A stretch of DNA of 37,397 bases, taken from assembly GCA_900128395.1 (NCBI GenBank), contig LT649326.1, positions 1 through 37,397 of the forward strand, read 5' to 3'. Position numbers and translations under genes: made by a program. Numbering within the stretch: the stretch's first letter is position 1; each line of letters opens with the position of its first letter. The notes under the pieces were generated by a model that saw only the letters and a list, made by a program, of their open reading frames with translations, did not search any database and was not told the origin of the DNA. Source of the DNA: Stramenopiles sp. TOSAG23-2 (taxonomy: Eukaryota; Sar). Shown here in pieces: positions 18,525 to 27,506 of this stretch.

Positions 18525-19015
18525 TATAAAATGAATGCGCGTATTTGTTTTTGTTGTAATATTATCTATCATATATGCCATAAAATTAATGATTTGATAA
18601 ATGCATAGTATGCATATGCAAATGATAAATATATTTAAAGTTTTCATTATGTATATTTATATAAACGGGGAGATGAATGTAAAATTAGGAAAATATACAT
18701 ATATCACATATCATATAATATTTTAATAAATTGTGTTGTTGAATGGCGCTTGATACACATGCACACATGAGCGTCTTGTTTGATTTTTTAGTTTTTATAT
18801 AGCGTGTGCTCTCTCTCTCACGAGAACAAAAAATATTTTTTCTAGTCGTCTTCACCATATAAAATATATTCCACTTGAATGATATTTTTTAGTAGAGGAG
18901 AGAATATTTTAGTGTTGTACAATGATATATGTATGTTAAAATATTTTATAATAACAAAAATAATTATAAAACTTTTGACTATTTTATATTTATATATATA
19001 TATATAGCTTTTTAT
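18525..19015. other. Convergent 3' spacer, MT-A70 gene / RPS6
   Basis: AT-rich, no gene. It holds a CT run (18810-18819) followed by ACGAG and AAAAAATATTTTTT (a palindrome), and a TA run close to the RPS6 stop. Both 3' UTRs lie here. Confidence 0.35.
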
Positions 19016-19753
19016 TTATTTTGCAGCTGCAGCTTTACGGCTGGATCTACGACTAGAGCGTCTTTTAGCTATTTCAGACAATCTGCTTTGTCTTGCTTCC
19101 TTTTGTCTTTGTGCAAAAAGACGTGCATATTCAGCAGCATCAGCACGGGTTTGTGCTAATTTAGCTTTCTTTGCATTAGCTAAACGACGTTTACGTTGTA
19201 ATACAACTGGTGTCACCAATCTTTGGATTTTTGGTCTTTTTTGGTATGTTTTACCATTCTTTCTTGTTACTTCTCTGGATACAACAAATCTTCGTACATC
19301 ATCCTCTTTTGTTAAGTTGAACAATTTGCGGATTTTATTTGCACGTTTTGGTCCAAGACGACGTGGCTGTGCCTCGTCAGTTAATCCAGCTACTTCACCT
19401 TCACCAACTTCGGATACTACTAAATTTAAGATAGAAATATCTGGTCCAACAATACAACCACGAACACTTTTACGTTTACGTTCACCAGCGCGGCGGGAAC
19501 GGTAGCATGATGCACCTTTTTTCATCAAAAGTGATACACGTTTTTGTGCAAGTACACCTTGTTTCATTGGGAAACCTTGTTTGTCATTACCTCCACTGAT
19601 TCTGAAAACATAACCTTTAAATTCGTCACCTAGTACACCACCATCAACTTCTGCTCCCATACGTAAATCATAGAAAGCAGCAAGTTTTTTTTCATCATCA
19701 ATATCCAACAATTTTTGTTGTGCAGTTGCAGGGTTTGCAATATTAAACTTCAT
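19016..19753 (-). CDS. RPS6: 40S ribosomal protein S6 (eS6)
   Basis: 245 residues, a normal length for eS6, a small-subunit protein and the classic phosphorylation target of S6 kinases. The start [19 protein letters not shown] is characteristic. [44 protein letters not shown] and [16 protein letters not shown] are all highly conserved blocks. The C-terminal helix ends in [18 protein letters not shown], where the RRSS pairs match the RxxS consensus of basophilic kinases. Codon use is less AT-biased than in neighbours, as expected for a highly expressed gene. It has no intron. It diverges from an unknown gene across an 834-bp spacer. Confidence 0.97.
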   Translation of the reverse strand: MKFNIANPATAQQKLLDIDDEKKLAAFYDLRMGAEVDGGVLGDEFKGYVFRISGGNDKQGFPMKQGVLAQKRVSLLMKKGASCYRSRRAGERKRKSVRGCIVGPDISILNLVVSEVGEGEVAGLTDEAQPRRLGPKRANKIRKLFNLTKEDDVRRFVVSREVTRKNGKTYQKRPKIQRLVTPVVLQRKRRLANAKKAKLAQTRADAAEYARLFAQRQKEARQSRLSEIAKRRSSRRSSRKAAAAK

Positions 19754-20587
19754 CTTAATTAAATAATAATTTTGTTGTTGTTGTTATTTATATATATATG
19801 TGTTGTTGTGTTGTTGATCTATTTCCACATCTATTGTTGTTATTATATATATCTAGTATTATTGTATATCTACTAATATATATTTAAATCTATGTAATCT
19901 TGATGGTAATCCTATGGTAGCTAGAGCTAGCTAGAGCTGGTGGTATTATTGCTAAGAACACCTGATCAAATGCAATTGGTGGTGGGGAGGGATCACCAGT
20001 GCTAATGTCATGGTAATTGATTGTTGATGGTTAGGATTAGGGTTCATACGATATCGGAATACCATTACAACATCGACACAGCACTATATATAGGGCTAGC
20101 TCTAGCTGGCTCAAATATCGTACGAGGATCCAACTCGGCTGGGTGGAAAATAGCATCCATCACTATACTACTGCACTGTATTCGCATGCTAGCTGGCTAG
20201 AGCTAGCTAGCTCTAGCTTAAGCTCCTACTGTATATTGTACTGTAGAAGAGAGAGAGACTGACTGCTGGACTGAATGAAGCAAACAGGCAAACCTTTTTA
20301 CGTTATAATGCAACTGCTATAAACTAAATATATTGTCAAAATCAGAAGTGGGATGGATGCCCAGGATGCAAAATGTTGAGACAGAAGAGGGAGAGACGAC
20401 AACAAAACAACAACTACTAAACTGCCAGGACTATAACAACTATAATAACAAAAAATCTACTATAAAAGAATTCAAAAAATAGAAACAATACAGTAGTGAA
20501 CTATATTATAGAACAATCAATCCAATCAAATCATTTTAATCAAATATAAACCGAAAAAAAATAATCAATATTCAAATATATACAAAT
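19754..20587. promoter_or_regulatory. Divergent promoter region, RPS6 / unknown helical protein, rich in CTAGAGCTAG words
   Basis: 834 bases with no gene. Clusters of GCTAGAGCTAG/CTAGCTCTAGC occur at 19918-19940, 20094-20112 and 20188-20226. The last contains a perfect 22-bp palindrome (20196-20217, half-site GCTAGAGCTAG). A telomere-like word GGTTAGGATTAGGG lies at about 20029-20042 (only about two imperfect units). The patch is GC-richer than its surroundings. As RPS6 is expected to be strongly expressed, these may be transcription-factor sites; that is inference. Confidence 0.5.
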
Positions 20588-22267
20588 ATGAATAACAATC
20601 CAATAATCATCAACAAAATACCATCTACATTATTTCAACAATTATTATCTGCAACATCAACGGTTGAACGTCAAGTAATATTAAAAAAATACAACGAGTT
20701 ATCATTATCAACACCAACAACATTAACAGAAATTACCCAATCAAAATATTTAAAATGGATGGACGATTTCATAGAATCAATGAATTCAGAAAATTTAAAT
20801 AAAATTGAAACATTATTAAAAACATTTAAAGATAATAGCAATGATGATGATAATAATAATAATAATAATACCACGTTGATGAATGCTGAAAATATACCAA
20901 AATATTTAATTGAAACAAAATTATTATCAGAAGAAAATAAAGATAAATTTTATAGTTTACTTGTATCTAGTTTTGAAAGACGTCAACATCAAATCGAATC
21001 ACTTTATATTGAAGTTGAAAATCAATTAAATTTATGGTTATCATTATGTAAAGAAAATGAAACATTATCATTTTTACTAAAAACTGCTTCAAAAAATAGT
21101 ATAAATAAATTGATTCAATTGATACAAGATAAAATTACGTCCTCCAATAATAATAATAATAATAATAATAACGATGATGATGTATTAAACGAAATCAAAG
21201 AAGAGGAAGAGCTGCAACAACAAGATACGGATATTATTATATATGATTTAATTAAAAATCATGGTGAAAAATATCAATTTTTAATTTATCACATCAATAT
21301 ATTAACATCTATATGCAACATGTATGTACAAATTCAAAATTATGATAAATCAATTGTATTGAAAATTAATGATATTTTACAAATATATCAAGACAAATTA
21401 ATTGAGAACCGTATGCTACACATGAATAATCTTGTCATTCAATCGATTTTATCGGAAGAATGGAGTCATTTTAAAGATCCAAGGGATAAATTTAAACGTT
21501 ATTCAAATGGTTTGGCAATGTATATTGTGCATATGTCTACATTATGCAATGAATTGAATGATTTGAAGGTATATTCCAATATTTTTATTCAGATTTTTGA
21601 AGCTACGTTTCATAAATTGACATTATTATATGTTCATTTAGTAAATGTTGTAAATCGTGCACGTGTAGTTCAATATCGTGTAGATATTTTATCCTTAATT
21701 TCAATTGGTTTGCATTTTTTATATAGTGATTATGGTTGCTCAATAACTAATAATATTAATAAAATGTTGAATAAATTAATGATAACATTAACATTATTTG
21801 TTGGTCCCGTTGAACCAATTATACAATATTTAAAATCAAAACCTAATAGTAACGACACAAATGTTACTGATGATAATAATGACATTAGCTTTTTACAACA
21901 AAATGATTTCAATAATATATTTGATATTGAATATATATCGATGGATCAACGATTCCAAAATAGACGAAATAGTAATCCTATTCAACTTGTACAAACAATA
22001 TTTTCCAAAGGTAAAAAAATAAAATTGGAAAATATAATGGAAACAATTGATTTAAATCATTCATTATGGTCAAAAACATTAATAGCTGCTATGGAACATA
22101 CGAGTGATAATTATATTAATCTTAGCAAGGCGGACAGCATCTTAATTGTTTCACGTAGGCATGAATTACAAGATATTGAATATCCACCTATGACAAAAGA
22201 TGATGAAATAGTGAAAAAAAAATTAGAGATGTATTTTAAAAGTATTGGTAATAATCAGACGATCTAA
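20588..22267 (+). CDS. Unknown helical protein with Asn-rich linkers
   Basis: 559 residues. I do not recognise the family. The sequence is almost entirely predicted helix, with blocks such as FYSLLVSSFERRQHQIESLY, YQFLIYHINILTSICNMYVQ and FEATFHKLTLLYVHLVNVVN. Asn/Asp homopolymer linkers lie near residues 78-96 and 180-200. There is no signal peptide, no clear membrane segment and no enzyme motif. An all-helical rod with many Leu/Ile and low-complexity linkers would suit a tethering or scaffold subunit, but this is only a guess. The frame is intact from an ATG preceded by an A-rich leader and ends in TAA close to the convergent Tim17-family gene. Confidence 0.8.
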   Translation: MNNNPIIINKIPSTLFQQLLSATSTVERQVILKKYNELSLSTPTTLTEITQSKYLKWMDDFIESMNSENLNKIETLLKTFKDNSNDDDNNNNNNTTLMNAENIPKYLIETKLLSEENKDKFYSLLVSSFERRQHQIESLYIEVENQLNLWLSLCKENETLSFLLKTASKNSINKLIQLIQDKITSSNNNNNNNNNDDDVLNEIKEEEELQQQDTDIIIYDLIKNHGEKYQFLIYHINILTSICNMYVQIQNYDKSIVLKINDILQIYQDKLIENRMLHMNNLVIQSILSEEWSHFKDPRDKFKRYSNGLAMYIVHMSTLCNELNDLKVYSNIFIQIFEATFHKLTLLYVHLVNVVNRARVVQYRVDILSLISIGLHFLYSDYGCSITNNINKMLNKLMITLTLFVGPVEPIIQYLKSKPNSNDTNVTDDNNDISFLQQNDFNNIFDIEYISMDQRFQNRRNSNPIQLVQTIFSKGKKIKLENIMETIDLNHSLWSKTLIAAMEHTSDNYINLSKADSILIVSRRHELQDIEYPPMTKDDEIVKKKLEMYFKSIGNNQTI

Positions 22268-22477
22268 AATAGATACGAACGTATACGTATTATTATAATT
22301 AATTTGGGTGGCTCAGTCACTGTATGTACTCTTTTGAGAGTAGGAATTGTCATGTGAGTAGAAATAAAAAATAAAATTATATAGCGTATATATACACACA
22401 TTTTTTTAAAAAATATTGTACGTATCATACAAAATATACATTCCACACTATGTACACACGCACACATATTTAAATTA

Positions 22478-23011
22478 TTACCCGCCCTCATCATCACTTC
22501 TTGGTTTTTGTGTTAATTTTTCTTTTACATTTTTTTCTTGTTGTTGTTGTATTTTTAATTTTTTTTCTAATTCTTCATCAATAATTTTAAATGTATCTTT
22601 TGCCATAACAAATGCATACGATAACCCAGCACCAATAATAGAGCCCTGTAACGCAACTGCTGGGCCGCCTCTTAATGAAAACAACAAACCAGTTATACCA
22701 CCTGATGTAATTTTATTTACCACATTATCAGGTTTATTATTACGTATATATTCTAATCCAAAATCAAGTGCAAGATAAGTTGTTAAAAATGCAGAGATCT
22801 TAATACCTCCTAAACAACTTTTACTAGCCATACGCATTAACCGTTCATTTCGAATGGCTTTACTATTTGGTGGCTTTTGTATATTCAATTCAGCATTCTC
22901 ACGCAAAGCTGTAAATCCATAAATCATACTACCAAATACCATGCTACCAGCAACAAGTGCTTTCCATTCAGCAATTCTTGAATCTTTCACTTCTTTATCA
23001 AATATTTTCAT
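22478..23011 (-). CDS. Tim17/Tim22/Tim23-family mitochondrial membrane protein (TIMMDC1-like?)
   Basis: 177 residues. The centre carries the Tim17-family pattern of glycine-rich membrane helices. GSMVFGSMIYGFTALREN (~22-39) is followed by CLGGIKISAFLTTYLALDFGLEYIRNNKPDN (~66-96). Then comes SGGITGLLFSLRGGPAVALQGSIIGAGLSYAF (~103-134), with the RGG turn and GxxxG spacing. A charged coiled tail (EELEKKLKIQQQQEKNVKEKL) follows. A charged C-terminal tail after the fourth helix resembles TIMMDC1, a complex I assembly factor of this family, but a translocase or other member is also possible. It would sit in the mitochondrial inner membrane. Its 3' end lies about 210 bp from the convergent neighbour. 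Confidence 0.78.
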   Translation of the reverse strand: MKIFDKEVKDSRIAEWKALVAGSMVFGSMIYGFTALRENAELNIQKPPNSKAIRNERLMRMASKSCLGGIKISAFLTTYLALDFGLEYIRNNKPDNVVNKITSGGITGLLFSLRGGPAVALQGSIIGAGLSYAFVMAKDTFKIIDEELEKKLKIQQQQEKNVKEKLTQKPRSDDEGG

Positions 23012-23351
23012 TTTATAACAAAAAACGTTTTATTATAATATCACCCGTATCGTATATGATAGCCTTATTAAATTAAAGGGTTACAACGCCAATATCATAA
23101 GTAGATCCCTATCTATGTACAGTATATGTTGATATAGATAAAATGAATATTTGGAGATGTATTTGGAGGTTGGCCTGTGGTTGATAATCAAAGTTGAGTT
23201 GATTATGTCGAAGAATGTTGATTTGTCGATTAGAATCTAATAAATGTTCGATTTATGTTTAGTGTTGCCAGTTTACCTTAAAATAATTCCAAAAATGTAT
23301 ATATAACAAAAGTATACACTGTGAAGCGGGTTCCTCTGATCAACGGAGTTC
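23012..23351. promoter_or_regulatory. Divergent spacer upstream of the Tim17-family gene and a small membrane gene
   Basis: 340 bases, no gene seen. AT-rich, with no distinctive motif. It would hold the two start regions. Confidence 0.3.
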
Positions 23352-23789
23352 ATGATGAACCAATATGATGGAGCATCAGCAACATCTATTCTAACAACAC
23401 CATTTAAAGAATCCATGTAGTTTCTACTTTCTATATCATTATGATGGTATGATATAATTATCGAAAAATGTAAATAATTTTTTTATTGTTTTTACTTCAA
23501 TGAACCAAGTGTAACATCATTTATAATACAGACTATATATATTGGATTGTATGGCATATCATCAATATTGCAAGTGTTTCAAGCTCAAGTAGATGGTTCA
23601 TTGAGTACATCTGCGCAATGGATTCTTTTAGCAGGATCTTTTGCTGGCGTAATATTTTTTATCATGACAAAAAATTTTATGTTACTTTTACCACCATTAA
23701 TGAATATACTGTATTGTTTTTTATTACTTTGGGGAATATATTGTAATGAGAATGAAAATATTCAATGTTTGTTGCCTAATTTTTTTTAA
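23352..23789 (+). CDS. Small three-helix membrane protein, probably two exons
   Basis: The open frame ending at 23789 has no ATG of its own, only TTG at 23547. It can be extended upstream through an intron. Exon 1 (23352-23416) reads MMNQYDGASATSILTTPFKES plus AT. The donor is AT|GTAGTT and the acceptor CCAAG|T, giving an intron of 23417-23509 (93 nt). Exon 2 continues in phase as IVTSFIIQTIYIGLYGISSI. The product of 114 residues has three hydrophobic segments: IVTSFIIQTIYIGLYG, WILLAGSFAGVIFFIM and NFMLLLPPLMNILYCFLLL. An alternative acceptor is TACAG at 23531, which would need another exon 1. No family is established. The first two helices recall small oligosaccharyltransferase subunits (KRTCAP2 type), but this is a weak impression. 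Exon 2 is likely real; the model is tentative. Confidence 0.45.
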
Positions 23790-23993
23790 CCTAATAAAAG
23801 TGGAAATTTTTATTTATTTTATTTTTTTGACGAAACAGAATTCAAAAGAGATAAAATGGAATATTTATGACATTGTATTTTTTATTATATGATATATTCA
23901 TCTAAAAGTTTATTTTAAAAAGTGGAAATTTATTACTTTTATATCTGAAAATATATTTTATTCTATGTAAAGATTATGACATATTTAGTACGA

Positions 23994-24265
23994 ATGAGTA
24001 TGCTAAGTATAATATTTGTTAAACAAACGTCATTTTCCTATATGTGCAAAATAATCGGTAAAAAAATAGCAGGTAAATATGCCCAAAATAAAATGCCACA
24101 CCAAGTGTAATTTTTGATAACACTGTGTACATGCTAAAATAAAAATCAATCAAAAAACTCGACTGGAAACCCCATTTCCAAGGTCTGTAAAAAAAAGTTT
24201 GAAAAAAAAAAATAGACTTGTGCCAAAACACGACTGGAAACCCCATTCCCAGTCGTGTTTTGAAG

Positions 24266-24307
<42 letters not shown>

Positions 24308-24908
24308 CTAGACTGGAAACCATGTTTACAGTCGTATTTTTCATCCTTAAATATTATTTAGGCTTACACATCATCTTTTAATTATTACACTTGGTGTGGC
24401 ATTCGGTTTTTTCATTTTTTTAGCATAATCATACCATGAAAAATCCAGAATCAAGTTTTAGATACTATTTTTATGCTAATATAATTTTAAGTATTTTTTG
24501 ATGGATTTTCACCAATTTTCAAGCAAAACTCGACTGGAAACCCCATTCCCAGTCGAGTTTTGTTCTACTCTGATTTATTTAGTAAGACATTATCATTGAC
24601 AGCAATTAAAAAAAGTGTGACATTTAAAGAAAAAAATAAGCATAAAATGTCATACTCTTTTCCTTCTTTATTTACTTTTTTAAATTATCCTTAAGAGGAT
24701 CAAAGATTTGTATGAATATGCTGAGAAAAAATTAAACAGTTCTGAAAAAAAAGAAATAGATAGGCTGAAACTACATTTGCAAGATTCATTAAAAGGATTA
24801 CAATCTTTACAAAAGACATATGAAGACGATGTCACATTGAAAGCAAGAATAGATTGTCTCATAGACTATGTAAACACTCTTTTAGAAACAGAGAGTATTA
24901 ATAAATAA
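23994..24908 (+). CDS. Small charged helical protein split by an intron that contains the inverted-repeat element (tentative)
   Basis: The frame 24684-24908 encodes a coiled-coil-like peptide (DLYEYAEKKLNSSEKK ... ARIDCLIDYVNTLLE) without an ATG. It follows a strong pyrimidine tract (24652-24680), so it looks like a 3' exon. A matching 5' exon is 23994-24072 (MSMLSIIFVKQTSFSYMCKI..IA), with donor CAG|GTAAAT. Joined to the acceptor CAAAG at 24705, the phase is kept (G|AT). The product is 93 residues if it ends at 24906-24908. The alternative is a further donor TAT|GTAAAC at 24869/24870 joined after 24990, adding the basic tail DQNLKTSSN ... FRNNKKKKK and ending at 25125. No family is recognised. 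The exon-2 coding sequence is fairly convincing; exon 1 and the joins are inference. Confidence 0.35.
24154..24185. repeat. Degenerate copy of the hairpin motif
   Basis: AAAACTCGACTGG followed by AAACCCCATT, with a decayed right arm (TCCAAGGTC). It shares the left arm and loop with the two perfect hairpins. Another degenerate copy lies at 24301-24340 (GACTGGAAACCATG ... CAGTCGTATTTT). Confidence 0.7.
24224..24262. repeat. Perfect hairpin A (14-bp stem, 11-nt loop)
   Basis: CAAAACACGACTGG and CCAGTCGTGTTTTG flank the loop AAACCCCATTC. A sister hairpin at 24524-24562 has the same loop and the same stem except one base pair changed on both arms. Confidence 0.9.
24266..24303 (+). repeat. Poly-A run of 38 bases
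   Basis: An uninterrupted run of A directly after hairpin A. This is the longest homopolymer in the window. Its true length is uncertain because such runs are error-prone in sequencing. Confidence 0.85.
24524..24562. repeat. Perfect hairpin B (14-bp stem, 11-nt loop)
   Basis: CAAAACTCGACTGG and CCAGTCGAGTTTTG flank AAACCCCATTC. It lies exactly 300 bp after hairpin A and outside the 19-bp inverted repeats. Compared with A, one stem pair differs as T-A for A-T, keeping the stem perfect. Confidence 0.9.
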
Positions 24909-24984
24909 AAAAACCAAAATATTAAATAAAAAATATTATATAATTTTTTTTTGTCTGATCCCCCCACCAAATTTTCAACCATGG

Positions 24985-25125
24985 ATGAAGGATCAAAATT
25001 TAAAAACAAGCAGCAATCGAAATAGCAACAAAGCATCAAATCTTATTGTAGCAAAAAAGAAAAAGTCCAGTGGATGGGGTGCGTTAAAATCGTTATTTAG
25101 AAATAATAAAAAAAAGAAGAAATAA
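24985..25125 (+). CDS. Basic 46-codon frame, either a small gene or the last exon of the preceding gene
   Basis: ATG at 24985 opens MKDQNLKTSSNRNSNKASN, then a Lys-rich run, SSGWGALKSLFRNNKKKKK and TAA. GWGALKSLF next to lysines would make an amphipathic, acidic-membrane-binding tail. The region follows a T9 tract (24944-24952), so it could be an exon starting after 24990 (AAG|GAT). It is shorter than normal genes here, and its status is uncertain. Confidence 0.25.
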   Translation: MKDQNLKTSSNRNSNKASNLIVAKKKKSSGWGALKSLFRNNKKKKK

Positions 25126-25586
25126 AAAAGAATATTAGGAAACTCGCAGTCATATTTCATACAAATGTAATGCATACGCGTATTTTTATATATATATTAT
25201 ATTGAGGAACAAGGGAGAGCGAAGAGCGAGGGAAAAGGACTCAGGGGGTGAGTTTAAGAGTGTTAATATTGTGACACAATTTAAAAAATATTATTTAAAC
25301 ACACCTCAGAGTTTTAATTGAGAGTATTTTTTTTTTGGAGAGTGGAGAGTCGTATTCAGTAATAAAGAATTTTATCAAATGAGTTACCGATTCGCGTATT
25401 TAAAAAATTTAAAATAAAGGCGCGCAAGAAAAAATATTTTTTGTGATTTCCAGTTATAAAAAATAAAATATTTTACACGAAAGCACTAAAAATATGATAT
25501 CATACGAACGCGAATTATATAATATTATATATCACCGCCGCGCGCGTGTATTTTTACTTTTCATCCCTCTCTCTTTCCCCCTTTGT
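25126..25586. other. Convergent 3' spacer before the double NMNAT-like gene
   Basis: 461 bases without a gene. AT-rich with interspersed CpG-containing words (GCGCGC, CATACGAACGCG at about 25501-25512). Confidence 0.4.
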
Positions 25587-27506
25587 TCATAAATGCAATG
25601 GGCTCAATGGGCGATTATCTCCTCGTACATCATTATCATTAAAAATAGCAGTATTTAATGGAGATGTAATCGTATGTTTATGTGCTTGTAATTTTGCAGA
25701 TTCGCATATAATACCAATTTCATCATCTAAATTACGTGGATTCGATGAATATAAGTTATATCGTCTAATGTGATTCAAAACTGTTGCTGGAACTAATCCT
25801 TCCAACGATCTCGGTACAAATCCATCAATATCCGCTGTTACTGCTAATCGCCTTCTAACTTCTGAACTGCTATTATTAGATAAAATAATGTTACCACCAG
25901 GTAATGGACTGTCAATCATCGCTATGTTTGGTTCATTTTTCCATTTATCACTTACTGGATATTCAGGTCGTTCTATGATTAAAAAATTTTCTTTTAAATA
26001 CCAATCTTTATCATCCATCCCTGTAGCCCAATTATGGAAATCATTTAATAGATCCGAACCGCCAATAAATGAAAAATCGATTTCTGGATATCGTACATGT
26101 AATAATTTCAACAACGCAGGTGTTGTCTTTGCTTCATCTTCAAAAATTTCAATTGGGCTTACTTTAATTGGGAAATTCGATGAAAAAGTTGTATGTATTG
26201 CAAGATGGCACATAATATATCTATCAATAGGAGATGTTTTCAAATCTGGTAAATCTTTACGTGGTCCACAAGGTACTAGCCATACTTCATCAACTGCATT
26301 TGCATGTAAACATTCTGCAGCCATTTTACAATGACCATCTGTAATTGGATTAAAAACACCACCAAAAATACCAACTCGTCTCCTATTTACACTATCATCA
26401 CTTCGATGAATCGTAATATTTAATGCTCTTGTACCAACACGTATTTTTCCATCCATTGATACAGAACGCAACAATGATACATTTTTATTTTTATTCTTAA
26501 TACCATCTTTATTACCATCAGCATCGTCAGTCTTATTATTGTTATTATAGTCATTATCATTATTATTAGACAATGCACTTTTTTTCTCCGGAGTGCCAAC
26601 AATGTCACTTAATAATGTATATTTTGCTATATGTTGATTCACAGATAATGGTAATAAACCTTCAACTTTACGTGCAGTTTGTCCTAATACAGTTTCCAAA
26701 TTACCATTCATGCTTGTTACACGACGTCTGATTTCAGAACTAGATAAATTACTACTTATAATCTTTCCAGCTTTTGCAACTGGTTTCAATATTTTCACCG
26801 TACCTCGTTGTGCCCATTCATGTGGTATAGTATATCCAGGCCTTGAAATAACAATAAATTCTCGTTTCCAATACCATTGATAATCTTTTACTGGATCACC
26901 TCCAGTCCAACCAGGTATGCCTTCCAATAAATCACTACCAACTACGAAACAAATTTCATATTCCGGATATCGCCTATCTAACTCTGGCAAAAGTTCAACG
27001 GTAGGTGCGGCAGCTGGTCTACCAAGCTCAACGCCACTGACTTTGACAGGAAATGTGCTACTAAATGTCGTATTTACTGCTAAATGACACATTAAAAAAC
27101 GATCCAATGCTGATGTTTTTAATGAAGGTTTATCTGGACGACTACCACACGGTGTTATCCAAACTTCATCTGCTACACTTGCATGTATAACTTCCGCTGC
27201 CATTTTTAAATGTCCATCTGTTATTGGGTTAAAACTGCCTCCTAAAATTGCAACACGTCTTTTTCTTCCACCATTTGTCTTTATCATAGAGCTATTGTTT
27301 TTTATATTATTATTATTGTGGTTTGTATTATTATTTGTATTATTATTATTGTTATTATTAACAATAGACGAAGAACTTTGCATTAATGCATTTAATATAT
27401 TATTTTTCACTTCATTATAATCATCTTCTTGAATTAATTTCTCATCTAACATGGAACGTGCAGCTCTTAATTTTTGTATTAATTTTTCTTCCTCCATGGC
27501 TGACAT
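25587..27506 (-). CDS. Tandem double NadD/NMNAT-like nucleotidyltransferase with N-terminal SHOCT-like segment
   Basis: 639 residues. Two complete nucleotidyltransferase domains of the nicotinate/nicotinamide mononucleotide adenylyltransferase superfamily lie in one chain. Domain 1 (~84-297) has GGSFNPITDGH (89-99) and SSSEIRRR (255-262). Domain 2 (~377-585) has GGVFNPITDGH (382-392) and SSSEVRRR (546-553). These are the (H/T)xGH and ISSxxIR-type motifs that bind ATP phosphates, and both domains keep them. Residues ~4-42 resemble a SHOCT helix pair (LIQKLRAARSMLDEKLIQEDDYNEVKNNIL). Asn-rich linkers separate the parts, and a ~50-residue tail ends the protein. The likely activity is adenylylation of NMN/NaMN in NAD synthesis, though a related cytidylyltransferase-like substrate is possible. 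Bacterial NadD and human NMNATs are single-domain. The stop is TGA. Confidence 0.85.
   Translation of the reverse strand: MSAMEEEKLIQKLRAARSMLDEKLIQEDDYNEVKNNILNALMQSSSSIVNNNNNNNTNNNTNHNNNNIKNNSSMIKTNGGRKRRVAILGGSFNPITDGHLKMAAEVIHASVADEVWITPCGSRPDKPSLKTSALDRFLMCHLAVNTTFSSTFPVKVSGVELGRPAAAPTVELLPELDRRYPEYEICFVVGSDLLEGIPGWTGGDPVKDYQWYWKREFIVISRPGYTIPHEWAQRGTVKILKPVAKAGKIISSNLSSSEIRRRVTSMNGNLETVLGQTARKVEGLLPLSVNQHIAKYTLLSDIVGTPEKKSALSNNNDNDYNNNNKTDDADGNKDGIKNKNKNVSLLRSVSMDGKIRVGTRALNITIHRSDDSVNRRRVGIFGGVFNPITDGHCKMAAECLHANAVDEVWLVPCGPRKDLPDLKTSPIDRYIMCHLAIHTTFSSNFPIKVSPIEIFEDEAKTTPALLKLLHVRYPEIDFSFIGGSDLLNDFHNWATGMDDKDWYLKENFLIIERPEYPVSDKWKNEPNIAMIDSPLPGGNIILSNNSSSEVRRRLAVTADIDGFVPRSLEGLVPATVLNHIRRYNLYSSNPRNLDDEIGIICESAKLQAHKHTITSPLNTAIFNDNDVRGDNRPLSPLHL

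Larger units (their letters stand above)
24093..24402. mobile_element. MITE-like element: 19-bp perfect terminal inverted repeats around hairpins
   Basis: ATGCCACACCAAGTGTAAT at 24093-24111 is repeated exactly inverted at 24384-24402. The 272 bp between encode nothing and contain ACTGGAAACC hairpins and a long A run. Length, perfect terminal repeats and lack of coding potential fit a miniature inverted-repeat element. I see no certain target-site duplication flanking it: the sides read AAATAAA and TCGGTTT. An RNA stem formed within an intron is an alternative explanation. Confidence 0.5.
24073..24705 (+). other. Proposed intron hosting repeats and hairpins
   Basis: GTAAAT ... CAAAG, 633 nt. 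It contains a 19-bp perfect inverted repeat, a 38-nt A run and three to four related hairpins. Being much longer than the 93-nt and 340-nt introns proposed elsewhere in the window, it may have been enlarged by insertion of this material. Confidence 0.35.

Noticed and set aside
20029-20042. Telomere-like GGTTAGGATTAGGG
   Set aside because: Only about two imperfect TTAGGG-type units inside a promoter; too short to be an interstitial telomere or chromosome end.
24144-24381. Short frames across the poly-A/hairpin region on both strands
   Set aside because: They translate homopolymer and hairpin DNA (long Lys or Phe runs) and have no protein-like sequence.
24093-24562. CRISPR-like array of ACTGGAAACCCCATTC repeats
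   Set aside because: Only four copies, irregular spacing, eukaryotic context, and each repeat is a hairpin rather than repeat-spacer units.
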